A DNA stretch of 64,000 nt, taken from positions 402,778 to 466,777 of the forward strand of contig CBDIHL010000044.1 of assembly GCA_965279125.1 (NCBI GenBank). The letters are read 5' to 3'. This DNA is from Dinoroseobacter sp965279125. GTDB lineage: Bacteria > Pseudomonadota > Alphaproteobacteria > Rhodobacterales > Rhodobacteraceae. The notes beneath the pieces are model-generated. The model was given only the letters and a program-made list of their open reading frames with translations. It was not told the origin of the DNA and searched no databases. Below, one piece after another: positions 54,944-64,000 of the stretch; the stretch's first letter is position 1; the number at the start of each line of letters is the position of its first letter. Position numbers and translations under genes: made by a program.

Positions 54944-57412
54944 TCACGGGGGGCCTTTGCCAGCCACATCCACCTTCACGCGCTCGGACTTCGGATCATA
55001 GAGCGGCTTGAGGCTGGCCTTCGCGGCATGGCGCTTGCCTGCAATCTCGATCTCGTAGGTGCTCGCCAGCACCTCGGCCACGCTCTCGCCCTTGCACGGC
55101 ACATAGCCCATCGCGATCCCTGCGCCGAGGTGGTGACCGTAGTTGCCAGACGTCACCATGTTCACCAGCTTGCCATCGCGCACGATGCCTTCGTTGTGGA
55201 AGACAAACGCGCTGGGGTCCTCTAGCTGGAATTGCAGCATCCGGTTCGCGAGGCCCGTTTCCTTCTTCCTGAGCACCGCATCGCGCCCGATGAAATCTAC
55301 GCCCTTGTCAGGCTTGACCGCAAAGCCAAGCCCGGCCTCCAGCACGTGATCCTCGTCGGTGATATCGTGGCCCCAGTGGCGAAAGCCCTTCTCGATCCGC
55401 AGGCTGTCCATGGCGTGCAGGCCGACGAGTTTCAGCCCGTGATCTGTGCCCGCCTCGATCAGCGCCTCATAGATATGGGCGGCGAAATCGGTGGGCATAT
55501 AGAGCTCCCACCCCAGCTCGCCCACGTAAGATACCCGGTGCGCGCGGACGAGGCCGAGCCCCATTTCGATCTCAGTCGCCCGCCCGAACGGGTGGTTGGC
55601 GTTGGAAAAATCATGCGGGCTGACCGCCCCCAGCACATCACGCGCTTTCGGGCCCATGACGCAGATTACGGATTCAGCCGAGGTGACGTCCGTGATCACC
55701 ACGAAATCATCGCCCTTATGGCGGTTCAGCCAGGACGTATCGCGCACGACCGTCGCCGCTGGCGTGACCAGCAAGTAGGCGGTTTCCGACAGGCGGGTGA
55801 CGGTCAGATCGCTCTCGATCCCTGCGTGAGAGTTCAGCATCTGCGTATAAACGATCCGCCCCACCGCAACGTCGAGGTTTGCCCCGCACATCCGCTGCAA
55901 GAACGCGCAAGCTTGCGGGCCTTCCACGCGGATTTTGCCGAAGGAGGTCATGTCATAAAGGCCAACGCCCTCGCGCACGGCCATGTGTTCCGCGCGTTGA
56001 TTATCGAACCAGTTCTGGCCCTTCCAGTCGTAGGCATACTCTGCCGTCTGGCCTTCGTTGGCGAACCAATTCGCGCGCTCCCAACCCGCGGTTTCGCCAA
56101 AGCAGGCACCTGCCGCCTTGAGGTGTTCATGCAAGGGCGAGCGGCGCACCCCGCGCGCGGTGACAGGCTGGCGGTAGGGGTAGTGGTCGTCGAAGAGAAG
56201 GCCGAGCGTCTCGGACACCCGCTCCTGCAAATACTGCCGATTGCGCTGGAACGGTTGGGCGCGCCGGATGTCGCTTTCCCACAGATCGAACGGCGCTTCG
56301 CCATCATTGATCCACTGCGCCAGCGCCATGCCAGCCCCGCCCGAGGACACGATCCCGACCGAGTTATAGCCCGCCGCGACCCAGTAGCCGCGCAAGTTCG
56401 GGGCCTCGCCGATGTAGTATTGATCGTCGGGCGTGAAGCTTTCGGGACCGTTGAAGAAGGTATGAATGCCAGCGGTTTCGAACATCGGCATCCGGTGCAT
56501 GGCCTTCTCGAGGATCGGCTCGAAATGGTCGAAATCTTCGGGCAGTGAGTCAAACTCGAAGTCCTCGGAAATGCCGTTCATCCCCCACGGCTTTGCGCGC
56601 TTCTCGAACGCACCGAGCATCATTTTGCCCGCGTCTTCCTTGTAATAGGCCTGCTCGTCGGGGACGCGCAGCACGGGCAATCGGCCAAGGCCCTGAACAG
56701 GTTCGGTCAGCAGATAGAAGTGCTCGCAGGCATGCAGCGGCAGCGTCACGCCGGACTTGCCCGCCAGCTCGCGCCCCCACATCCCGCCGCAATTGATCAC
56801 GACATCTGCCTCGATCGTGCCGCTCTCGCCGCCCTTTTCCCAAGCGACACCCGTGATACGCTCGCCGTTGTCGCGCACATCGGTAACCTTAACGCCCTCG
56901 ATCACCTGCGCCCCGTTCATCCGCGCGCCCTTAGCCAAGGCCATCGCGATATTGGCCGGATCGCACTGGCCGTCGCCGGGCAGATGCACCGCCCCGGTCA
57001 TGTCGCCCACTTCCAGATGCGGATAGAGCGCTTTGACCTCGTCGGCGCTGACCTCATGGGCCTCGATATCAAACACATGCGCCATGGAGGCTTGGCGCAG
57101 GATTTCCTCGCGCCGATGGTCAGTCAGGGCCATGGTGATCGACCCGTTCTGGCGCATGCCGGTGGCAACGCCGGTCTCAGACTCAAGCCGCATGTAAAGC
57201 TCGACCGAATACTTGGCGAGGCGCGTCAGGTTCTGGCTGGAGCGCAGCTGCCCGATCAGCCCCGCTGCATGCCAAGTTGTCCCGGATGTCAGTTGCTTAC
57301 GCTCCAGCAGCACCACATCGCTCCAGCCGAGTTTGGCCAGATGATACGCGACCGAGCAGCCGGACACACCGCCCCCGATAATAACGGCACGGGCCTTGGA
57401 AGGAGGGGTCAT
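54944..57412 (-). CDS. GcvT-type FAD oxidoreductase (demethylase), copy 2
   Basis: An 822-residue two-domain enzyme. The FAD domain is VIIGGGVSGCSVAYHLAKLG (about 10-29) and SGTTWHAAGLIGQL, with the flavin-linking His. The C-terminal GcvT half shows VGLYDMTSFGKIRVEGPQAC, RVSYVGELGWELYMPTDFAA and IEKGFRHWGHDITDEDHVLE. It removes an N-methyl group and passes it to folate in relatives such as dimethylglycine dehydrogenase. Last gene of the tpa operon, 30 bases after the homocysteine methyltransferase. Substrate unproven. Confidence 0.88.
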   Translation of the reverse strand: MTPPSKARAVIIGGGVSGCSVAYHLAKLGWSDVVLLERKQLTSGTTWHAAGLIGQLRSSQNLTRLAKYSVELYMRLESETGVATGMRQNGSITMALTDHRREEILRQASMAHVFDIEAHEVSADEVKALYPHLEVGDMTGAVHLPGDGQCDPANIAMALAKGARMNGAQVIEGVKVTDVRDNGERITGVAWEKGGESGTIEADVVINCGGMWGRELAGKSGVTLPLHACEHFYLLTEPVQGLGRLPVLRVPDEQAYYKEDAGKMMLGAFEKRAKPWGMNGISEDFEFDSLPEDFDHFEPILEKAMHRMPMFETAGIHTFFNGPESFTPDDQYYIGEAPNLRGYWVAAGYNSVGIVSSGGAGMALAQWINDGEAPFDLWESDIRRAQPFQRNRQYLQERVSETLGLLFDDHYPYRQPVTARGVRRSPLHEHLKAAGACFGETAGWERANWFANEGQTAEYAYDWKGQNWFDNQRAEHMAVREGVGLYDMTSFGKIRVEGPQACAFLQRMCGANLDVAVGRIVYTQMLNSHAGIESDLTVTRLSETAYLLVTPAATVVRDTSWLNRHKGDDFVVITDVTSAESVICVMGPKARDVLGAVSPHDFSNANHPFGRATEIEMGLGLVRAHRVSYVGELGWELYMPTDFAAHIYEALIEAGTDHGLKLVGLHAMDSLRIEKGFRHWGHDITDEDHVLEAGLGFAVKPDKGVDFIGRDAVLRKKETGLANRMLQFQLEDPSAFVFHNEGIVRDGKLVNMVTSGNYGHHLGAGIAMGYVPCKGESVAEVLASTYEIEIAGKRHAAKASLKPLYDPKSERVKVDVAGKGPP

Positions 57413-57442
57413 GGGGAGCGCTCCGTGAGCAAAGAGGTTTCG

Positions 57443-58363
57443 TTAGACAATCGTGTGACCTTGGGCTGTGAGGCGTCTGGCGATCTCGGCAATGTGGTCG
57501 GGTCCGGTTTCGCAGCAGCCACCAAGGATCGTGGCGCCGTGATCGAGCCAGCGCATCGCATGGTCCGCGTAGATCAGCGGGCCCATATCCTCGCGCGCTT
57601 TGAGCACATCCGCCGTCGCGCCGCCCTCGGCAAAGGCCTTCGCGATCATGGTAAACGCGTTGGCATAGGCCCCCGTCGGCACACCGGATTTGGTTAACGC
57701 ATCCAGCGCCACAGGCATCGCCTCGGGCAACGAGCAATTGGCGAGCACGGCATCCGCGTCCGCCGCGATCTGTGCGGCCTCCGCCATGCTTTCGCCCGAG
57801 CGCAATTTGGTGCCGTCTTCATCATCGACGGTGAACGCGAGCCACACAGGCAGGTTCGACTGACGACCGGCAGCAAGGCACGCGCGCGCGGCATCGAGCG
57901 AGGCAATCGTCTCGAACAAGATCAGGTCGGAATGGGGCGCAAGGATCCTGACGACTTCCGCATAAAGCGGCGTCGCGGTCGCCTGATCAGGGTGAATATC
58001 GGCGCGGTAACTGGCCCCCAACGGACCGACGGAGCCCGCAATCCGCGAGCGATCCCGCACAACCTCGACCTCGCGCAGCGCGGCTTCATGCAGATTAGCG
58101 AACTGGTCCTCGCGGTCAGGCAGATCCACGCCGTCGCCCGCGTAGTGGTTGGAACTGCCGCCCCTCAAACGGTCGCGGTGGATCGCGTAGGTGTTAGACG
58201 TGGCCACACTCGCGCCCGCATCGGCATAGTCGCTATGGACCGCACCCACCAAACCGGGCGTGTCGATCATCACCTGCGTTGACCACAACGGGGCGGCGGG
58301 CTTGCCGGAGCGGCGGATCAGCTCTTGGCCCATCCCGCCGTCCAGAAGGGTGATTGCGCTCAT
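57443..58363 (-). CDS. Homocysteine S-methyltransferase family protein (BHMT/MmuM-like)
   Basis: A 306-residue TIM-barrel methyltransferase. The N-terminus has ITLLDGGMGQELIRRSGKPA. The zinc cysteines are visible: one in VLANCSLPEA and the GGCC pair in GATILGGCCETGPDHIAEIA. It transfers a methyl group from a quaternary or sulfonium methyl donor (a betaine or S-methylmethionine in known members) to homocysteine. Flanked by two N-demethylase genes and downstream of tpa, it would be well suited to remove the first methyl from an N-trimethyl compound. Start at 58363 with AGGAG upstream. Confidence 0.85.
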   Translation of the reverse strand: MSAITLLDGGMGQELIRRSGKPAAPLWSTQVMIDTPGLVGAVHSDYADAGASVATSNTYAIHRDRLRGGSSNHYAGDGVDLPDREDQFANLHEAALREVEVVRDRSRIAGSVGPLGASYRADIHPDQATATPLYAEVVRILAPHSDLILFETIASLDAARACLAAGRQSNLPVWLAFTVDDEDGTKLRSGESMAEAAQIAADADAVLANCSLPEAMPVALDALTKSGVPTGAYANAFTMIAKAFAEGGATADVLKAREDMGPLIYADHAMRWLDHGATILGGCCETGPDHIAEIARRLTAQGHTIV

Positions 58364-58378
58364 GTCGCGCGCTCCTGT

Positions 58379-60827
58379 CTAGGCACGCAACCGCGCGTTT
58401 TCGGGATCCCACATCGGGGCGTCGGCTTGGACGGTGCAGGCGTGGCGGGTACCGAAGATATCGACCTCCAGCTCGGTGCCGGGGACGTTCCATTCGGGCT
58501 TCACGAGGCCCAGCGCGACAGTCGTGCCAACGCGGTAGCCATAGGCGCAGGACGTGATCTCGCCCGCCACCTGATCGCCGTGCCAGATCGTGGCCATATA
58601 GGGCGCGTCGAGCGCGTCGGTCTGAATCGTCAGCGTGGCGAAGGTCTTCTTGGACCCTTGCTGCTGCTCGTTCAAAAGCGCCGCCTTGCCGGGGAAGTCT
58701 TGGGGCTTGTCGAACTTGATGAACCGGCCCAGACCGCCTTCGAGCAGCGAGTAATCCGTCGACAGATCGCCCTTCCACGCGCGGTAGCCCTTCTCGATCC
58801 GCATGGAGTTCAGAGCGTACATTCCAAACGGGGTCGCCCCCGCGCCCAGAACCGCGTCGTAAAGCGCGGGGATATCCGCGTTTGCGGCATGAATTTCCCA
58901 CCCCAGCTCGCCCGCGAAGCTGACCCGCGCCAAGGCGCAGTCGATCCCGGCCACCTGTGCGGCTTGATGGGTCAACCAGCCCAGCGAGAGGTCCGCATCG
59001 GTGCCCATCGCCTGAAACGCCTCGCGCGATTTCGGCCCGCACACGATCAGGGTCGAGAACTCGTCCGTGTGATCCGTCAGGCTCAGCCCGTCTGCCAAAG
59101 TATCGCGCAGCATCTCGAAGTCGTGCCACTGGGCCAAGGCCGCGGTGATCAGCGTGAAATGATCCTCGCCGTGGCGGATCAGCGACATCTCGGTCAGGAT
59201 GCGGCCCCGGCTGTCGGGGAAATAGCCCAGCGTCATGCGGCCCACTTTGGGCAGCGCACCTGCGATCCGGCCCCGCAACCATTCCGCAGCGCCCGCGCCC
59301 GACAGATTGAACCGCGAGAACCCCGGCAGGTCGAGCACACCAACGCGATCGCGCACCGCCTCAACCTCGCGTTTGATCGCGGGCTCCCATGGACCGTGGC
59401 GGTTCCAGGTTTGGGTGCTGTCCTCGCTTGTGTCCTCGCCGTCCTGCGCAAACCAGTTCGCACGCTCCCACCCGTTATAGGCGCCCATTTGGCCGCCCAG
59501 CGCACGGATTTTGCCATCCACCGGCGACAGCTTCTTGTCGCGCCCCGCAGGCCATTCGTGATGCGGGAAGTGCATCGCATATTCGTGCCCGTAGGTTTCC
59601 AGCGCCTTGGACAGGCAATAGTCGTGATCCGCATGAGACGTGTAGCGGCGCGGATCGACCGCCCACATGTCCCATTCGGTCTCGCCCTCGATCGGCCATT
59701 CGGACATGACCTTGCCAGCCCCACCGCCTTGAGCGATGCCGAAGGTGAAGGAGTGCGCCTCGAACGCGTTTGGCACACCGGGCATTGGGCCGATCATCGG
59801 CAGGCCGTCGGGCGCGTAGGGGATGGGGCCGTTGATGTTGCGGCCCACACCTGCGGTGCCGAGCAGTGGCACACGCTCCATCGCGTCCTCGATATAAAAT
59901 TCCAGCCGTTCCAGATCGTCCGGGTAAAGCTGGAAGCTGAAGTCCTGCGGCATCGGATCTTCGGGCGTGACCCAGTGCGCCTTACAGTTCCGCTCGTAGG
60001 GGCCGAGGTTCAGACCGGCTTTGTCTTGGCGCAGGTAGTACGAGATATCGACGTCGCGGATCATCGGCATCTTGTGGCCGACCTCCTTGGTCCACGCAGC
60101 CAGCTCACCAATTTCTTCCGTGAGGAAATACTGGTGAGACATCACAACCATCGGCACGTGACGCCCGCCAAACGGCTTGAACATCTCGCCGACGCGTTGG
60201 GCATAGTAGCCAGCGGCGTTCACCACCTTCTCGCAGCGGATCTCGCCCTTTTCGGTCTCGACCACCCACTCGCCGCCTTCGCGCCGGACACCCGTGCAAG
60301 GCGTGAAGCGCGCAATCTTAGCGCCCATATCGCGCGCACCTTTGGCCAGCGCCTGAGTCAGCTGCGCGGGGTCAATATCGCCGTCGAGCGGATCCCACAT
60401 ACCGCCCGCCAGATCATGGGTTTCCATGAACGGGTTGTGCTCTTTCAGCTCGTCCGGGGTGCAGATATCCAGCGTGAGGCCTTGCGCCCGGCCAAGACCC
60501 GCGACCTTTTCGAACTCGCGCATCCGCTCCATCGAATGCGCCAAACGCAGCGCACCCGTCACATGATAGTTCATCGGGTAGTCAACTTCGTCGGCGAGGC
60601 CACGATACAGCTCCAACCCGTAGCGCTGCATGTTCAGGCACCGCCCACGAGGTCGAGAAATTGGGGCAGTTCCCCGCCGCGTGCCAAGTGGAGCCGGCGG
60701 TCAGCTCGTTCTTTTCCAGCAGGACACAATCGGTCCAGCCCTTCTTGGCCAGATGATACAGCGTCGAGACGCCGACAACGCCCCCGCCGATGATGACGAC
60801 GCGGGCGGTGCTCGGGAGGTCTGCCAT
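58379..60827 (-). pseudogene. GcvT-type FAD oxidoreductase, copy 3, with a +1 frame change
   Basis: The first 61 codons (MADLPSTARVVIIGGGVVGV, SGSTWHAAGNCPNFSTSWAV-like) and the remaining 750 codons (from MQRYGLELYRGLADEVDYPM) are in different frames. GTGCCTGAACATG should read GTGCTGAACATG, so one extra C on the coding strand (60637-60638 region) breaks it. Restored, the protein has about 815 residues, full length, with NCPNFSTSWAVLNMQRYGLE continuous. The rest is intact: RVSFAGELGWEIHAANADIP and IEKGYRAWKGDLSTDYSLLE. It is 33 bases behind tpa and 15 bases before the homocysteine methyltransferase. Sequence error or true decay cannot be told apart here. Confidence 0.88.
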
Positions 60828-60860
60828 GGGGATCGAATACTCCGGTCTGTTCGTTTGGGA

Positions 60861-62244
60861 TTAGTTGCCGAAAACGCGGGTGAGCGCGCCGTCAACGGCA
60901 TCTGTGATCTGGTCGATGTCATCCGCGGTGGAAATCAGCGCCGGGCTGAAACACAGCGTGTTGTTATGACCGGGGATAGAGCGGTTGGTCGCCCCGATGA
61001 TGACGCCTTGCGCCATGCAATCGGCGACGACGGCTTGGACCATCTTTTCGGGCGCAGGTTCGCGGGTTTTGCGGTCCGCGACAAGCTCGGTCCCGACAAA
61101 GAGGCCCTTGCCGCGGTTCTGGCCGATCACCGCGTGCTTTTCTTCCAGCACAGCGAGATTTGCCAGCAAGCGCTCGCCCATCGCCGTCGTATTCGCCAAC
61201 AGCCCCTCTTCTTCGATGATCGCCATGTTCTCGATCGCCGCCGCCGGTCCCGCCGTGCAGCCCCCGAAAGTGGAGATATCGCGGAAGTAGTTCATCGGAT
61301 CGTTTACGTCATCCTTGAACATCTCGAAGACCTCCTCGGTCGTCACCATGCAGGCAATCGCCGCGTAGCCTGAGGCCACGCCTTTCGCCATCGTCACGAA
61401 GTCGGGCTTGATGCCGTAATGCTGGTAGCCGAACCACTCACCGGTGCGCCCCACGCCGCAGACAACCTCGTCGATATGCAGGAGGATGTCGTATTTCTTG
61501 CAGATCTCTTGCACGCGGGTCCAATAGCCCTCGGGCGGGGTGATCACGCCGCCGCCTGCGGTCACAGGCTCAAGGCACAGCGCGCCGATGGTGTCGGCGC
61601 CTTCGCGCAGGATGACTTCCTCGATCTGGTTTGCGGCCCATTCGCCGTAGTTTTCCGTTTCCACCTGCGCGCGGTATTCCATGCAATGCGGGACCGACAC
61701 GAAGCCGGGTGCGAAGGGGCCGTATTGGGCGTTGCGCTCCAGCTGACCGCCTGCGGACATCGTCGCCAAGGTGGAGCCGTGGTAATCGCGTTCGCGGTAC
61801 AGGATCTTGTGCTTCTTGCCGCCGTAGCGCTTGTGGGCGATCTGGCGGACCATCTTAAAGGCCTTCTCGTTCGCCTCGGACCCACTGTTGGTATAGTAGA
61901 CGCGGCTCATGCCCGGCATCTTGTCGATCAGCATCTTGGCAAAGCGCGAGCCGGGGATAGAGCCGAGCGAGTTCGCAAAATAGTTCAGCGTGATCAGCTG
62001 ATCGCGCACCGCATTGGCAATGCGTTCGCGCCCGTAGCCGACATTGACGGTCCAGACGCCGCCGGACACCCCATCAAGATGCTCTTTGCCCAGCGCATCC
62101 CAAACGCGCATGCCTTTGCCTTCGACAATGATTCTGGGATCGTTTTCCTCAAGGCCCTTATGCTGCATCCAGGTGATGCCACAGATGCGCGCGGTCCGCT
62201 TCGATGACGTCTGTTAAGTCGTTGGGATTTATGGGGGTGTTCAT
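60861..62244 (-). CDS. tpa: Taurine-pyruvate aminotransferase, with a +1 frame change near the start
   Basis: A PLP enzyme converting taurine and pyruvate to sulfoacetaldehyde and alanine. PLP features are RVYYTNSGSEANEKAFKMVR and HIDEVVCGVGRTGEWFGYQH, with the Schiff-base lysine in TMAKGVASGYAA. The N-terminal 25 codons (from 62244, MNTPINPNDLTDVIEADRAH, LWHHL) are in another frame: CTGGATGCAG should be CTGATGCAG, so one extra G at 62169-62170. Downstream the frame can restart at the ATG at 62168 (MQHKGLEENDP), giving 435 residues without the head. First gene of the operon with the demethylases. Divergent from tauA across TauR-like sites. Confidence 0.87.
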
Positions 62245-62395
62245 AGCAAAATCCTTGAAAGCGGGGCCTCGGGAAGGCGGCGATAAGACGAACAGACCGT
62301 GCCGAAGAAAACGAAAAGCGAATAGGGCCAGAGTGTGCGATCTGGTAAGACCAGAATAAGCGAGCAAGCTGGCCTGTCGTCAACCCTCACGCGAT

Positions 62396-62429
62396 CTGGA
62401 CTCAAGCGAAAAAGGCAAACTGGACCTAT
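62396..62429. promoter_or_regulatory. TauR-like direct repeats between tpa and tauA
   Basis: CTGGACTCAA (62396-62405) and CTGGACCTAT (62420-62429) lie 24 bases apart. They resemble the CTGGACYTAA direct repeats recognised by the MocR-type activator TauR in Rhodobacter, as I recall. A separate small palindrome CTGGTAAGACCAG lies at 62342-62354. No tauR gene is in the window. Confidence 0.6.
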
Positions 62430-62518
62430 ACGGCTTCAAAAACACGTCGCTATAGTTGAGGACGCCAAAAAGGCAAATGATGCGCTAAGCATTCACAACA
62501 GACCCCCGGGGAGATCTC

Positions 62519-63529
62519 ATGAAACTTACGACCAAACTCAAAGGCGCCGTCGCGACCTTCGCACTGGTATGCTCGGCCCAAGCGGCAGCAGCAGCTGGTC
62601 ACCTTGAAGAAATCACGGTTGCCTACTTCCTCGAGTGGCCAATGCCGTTCCAGTACGCCAAAGTTATGGGCACCTACGAAGAAGCGATGGGCGTTTCCAT
62701 CAACTGGGTCAGCTTTGACACCGGCACCGCGATGTCCGCTGCTATGGCGTCCGGCGACGTGCAGATCTCCGTCAGCCAGGGTGTACCGCCCTTCGTTGTC
62801 GCAACCTCCGCAGGTCAGGACCTTCAGATCGTAGACGTGGCTGTCAGCTACTCCGAGAACGACAACTGCGTCGTGGCCGAAGCGCTTGAGATCGACAAAA
62901 TGTCCGCAGGCGAGCTGGAAGGCAAAAAAGTGGGCGTGCCAATCGGCACCGCCGCGCATTACGGCTTCCTGAGCCAGATGGCACACTTTGGTGTTGATAT
63001 CGGCACGATGGAAATCGTCGACATGGCCCCTGCCGATGGCGCAGCAGCCTTCGCACAAGGCAACCTCGACATGGTGTGTGGCTGGGGTGGTGCTTTGCGT
63101 CGCATGAAAGAGAACGGCAACGTTCTTCTGACCGGTGCCGAGAAAGAAGAGCTGGGCATCCTGGTCTTCGATGCGACCACAGTTCCCTCCGACTTCGCCG
63201 CTGAAGAGTCCGAGCTGCTGACCAAGTTCCTCGCCGTGACCGCAGACGCCAACGCCATGTGGGCCGCAGGCGACAAGCGTGACGAGATGCTGGAAGTGAT
63301 CGCGAAAGACGCGGGTATGGATGTGGAAGCAACCATCGCGACCATCGACACCTTCGTCTTCCCAACGGTCGAAGAGCAGCTTGGCGAAAAGTGGCTCGGC
63401 GGCGGTGCGGCTGACTTCATGGCCGGTGTTGCTGGCGTGTTCGTTGCAGCAGGCTCCATCGAATCTGCCCTCGACAGCTACACCGATGCTGTGAATGCAG
63501 GTCCGCTGACCTCCGCATCGTCGATGTAA
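62519..63529 (+). CDS. tauA: Taurine ABC transporter substrate-binding protein
   Basis: A 336-residue periplasmic binding protein. The signal peptide (KLKGAVATFALVCSAQAAAA, cut before AGHLEE) leads into EITVAYFLEWPMPFQYAKVM. VSFDTGTAMSAAMASGDVQI and SQGVPPFVVATSAGQDLQIV match TauA proteins. Binds taurine or a related sulfonate and delivers it to the TauBC transporter, of which tauB follows. Start at 62519 with GGGGAG upstream. It is divergent from tpa with TauR-like repeats between. A transcription-reducing hairpin follows. Confidence 0.9.
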   Translation: MKLTTKLKGAVATFALVCSAQAAAAAGHLEEITVAYFLEWPMPFQYAKVMGTYEEAMGVSINWVSFDTGTAMSAAMASGDVQISVSQGVPPFVVATSAGQDLQIVDVAVSYSENDNCVVAEALEIDKMSAGELEGKKVGVPIGTAAHYGFLSQMAHFGVDIGTMEIVDMAPADGAAAFAQGNLDMVCGWGGALRRMKENGNVLLTGAEKEELGILVFDATTVPSDFAAEESELLTKFLAVTADANAMWAAGDKRDEMLEVIAKDAGMDVEATIATIDTFVFPTVEEQLGEKWLGGGAADFMAGVAGVFVAAGSIESALDSYTDAVNAGPLTSASSM

Positions 63530-63550
63530 TCTAGCGCCACCGCGCTAAGG

Positions 63551-63577
63551 GACGGCCCGGAGGTTTTCCGGGCCGTC
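63551..63577 (+). terminator. Hairpin between tauA and tauB
   Basis: The perfect ten-base stem GACGGCCCGG with CCGGGCCGTC closes AGGTTTT and ends TTGCC. A weak T-run suggests attenuation rather than full termination, as often seen after binding-protein genes to lower expression of the membrane parts. Confidence 0.65.
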
Positions 63578-63615
63578 TTGCCTTATAGGCCGGACTGACT
63601 GGCAGGAGAGACCCG

Positions 63616-64000
63616 GTGACTGACCTCGTAATTGATAACCTTTCCATGCGGTTTGACTTGCCCAACGGCTCGTCGATCCAAGCATTGAAAGATGTGTCGC
63701 TGACCTTGAAGGAAGGCGAGTTGATGTCTGTGCTCGGCCCCTCAGGCTGCGGCAAGACCACCCTTCTAAACATCGTCGCAGGCTTTCTGGCCCCCACCGA
63801 AGGCAAGATTTCCATCAATGGTCACTATGTGACCGGCCCTGCGCCCGAGCGCGGCATGGTCTTCCAGAAAGGCGCGTTGTTTGAGTGGATGAGCGTGCGT
63901 GAGAACGTCGATTTCGGCCCCGCATGAAAGGTATGCCGAAAGCCGAGCGTGACGATATTTCCAATCACCTGCTCGAGACCGTTGGTCTTGGCGACTTCAA
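63616..64000 (+). pseudogene. tauB: Taurine ABC transporter ATPase, 5' part, with a -1 frame change; runs off the window
   Basis: The ATP-binding subunit of the taurine importer. The Walker A is VLGPSGCGKTTLLNIVAGFL (about 37-56) and the Q-loop PERGMVFQKGALFEWMSVRE. Frame 1 ends early at VDFGPA-stop (63927), while the other frame continues MKGMPKAERDDISNHLLETV, so one C is missing from the CCCC at 63918-63921 (GPRMKGMPKAER expected). The GTG start at 63616 has AGGAG upstream. The 3' part lies outside the window. Confidence 0.85.

Noticed and set aside
1..64000. CRISPR arrays, prophage or transposase genes
   Set aside because: No regularly spaced repeats, integrase, transposase or phage structural genes were seen on either strand.

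Overview
The window looks like a chromosomal piece of a marine or roseobacter-type Rhodobacteraceae (Alphaproteobacteria). The evidence is high GC, dense operons with ATGA or TGATG start/stop overlaps, short-form HisG with HisZ, an RpoH of the RpoHII type with a TGATC-N19-TA element upstream, a B12-dependent ribonucleotide reductase, DUF1489 and FYDLN-type family proteins, several GcvT-type FAD oxidoreductases, and a taurine-pyruvate aminotransferase with TauR-like sites. No phage, plasmid or CRISPR signals were seen. The assignment rests on protein reading only.

Layout. 1-10 kb: nrdJ (cut by the window edge), DUF1489, the hisS-hisZ-hisG operon, slyX, dnaE and an arsR-SRPBCC-SRPBCC operon with paired operator-like repeats. 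10.6-20.5 kb: a DUF1127 gene, then one purine operon, xdhA-xdhB-xdhC followed by a BMP-type nucleoside/purine ABC transporter, ending in a strong terminator. 20.7-36 kb: mostly housekeeping and singletons (htpX, a GcvT-type oxidoreductase, small exported proteins, a methyltransferase, a DAO-type oxidase, a 2-hydroxyacid dehydrogenase, an M3 peptidase, a membrane-anchored MoeB-like protein, dut, coaBC). 35-38 kb: rpoH2 with a ChaN-like gene, divergent from two cobalamin genes. 38-46 kb: a GST with a frame change, a GntR regulator, an SMR exporter, a metallopeptidase, tRNA-Ala(GGC), an MFS transporter and cueR-copA.

46-54.8 kb holds a coherent catabolic unit read as a 2-hydroxyisobutyryl-CoA mutase (HCM) cluster: B12 subunit, CoA ligase, MeaB-type chaperone and mutase large subunit. 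Directly downstream is a tandem gamma-carbonic-anhydrase-fold protein whose two halves carry complementary subsets of the zinc-binding histidines. A divergent GntR gene has a perfect palindrome in front of it, and a BASS symporter and an acyl-CoA ligase lie beyond.

54.9-64 kb is probably one regulon: tpa, a GcvT-type demethylase, a homocysteine methyltransferase and a second GcvT-type demethylase on the minus strand, and tauA-tauB on the plus strand, around TauR-like direct repeats. I propose that it converts N-methylated taurines stepwise to taurine and then to sulfoacetaldehyde; this is an inference. Three of these genes (tauB, tpa and the demethylase at 58.4-60.8 kb) carry single-base frame changes in short homopolymers, so either the sequence is poor here or the locus is decaying.

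Two themes recur. Many genes depend on or make cobalamin (nrdJ, hcmAB, meaB, cobU, a cobC-like gene). A short repeat family lies between genes and also appears in frame inside xdhA and xdhB.
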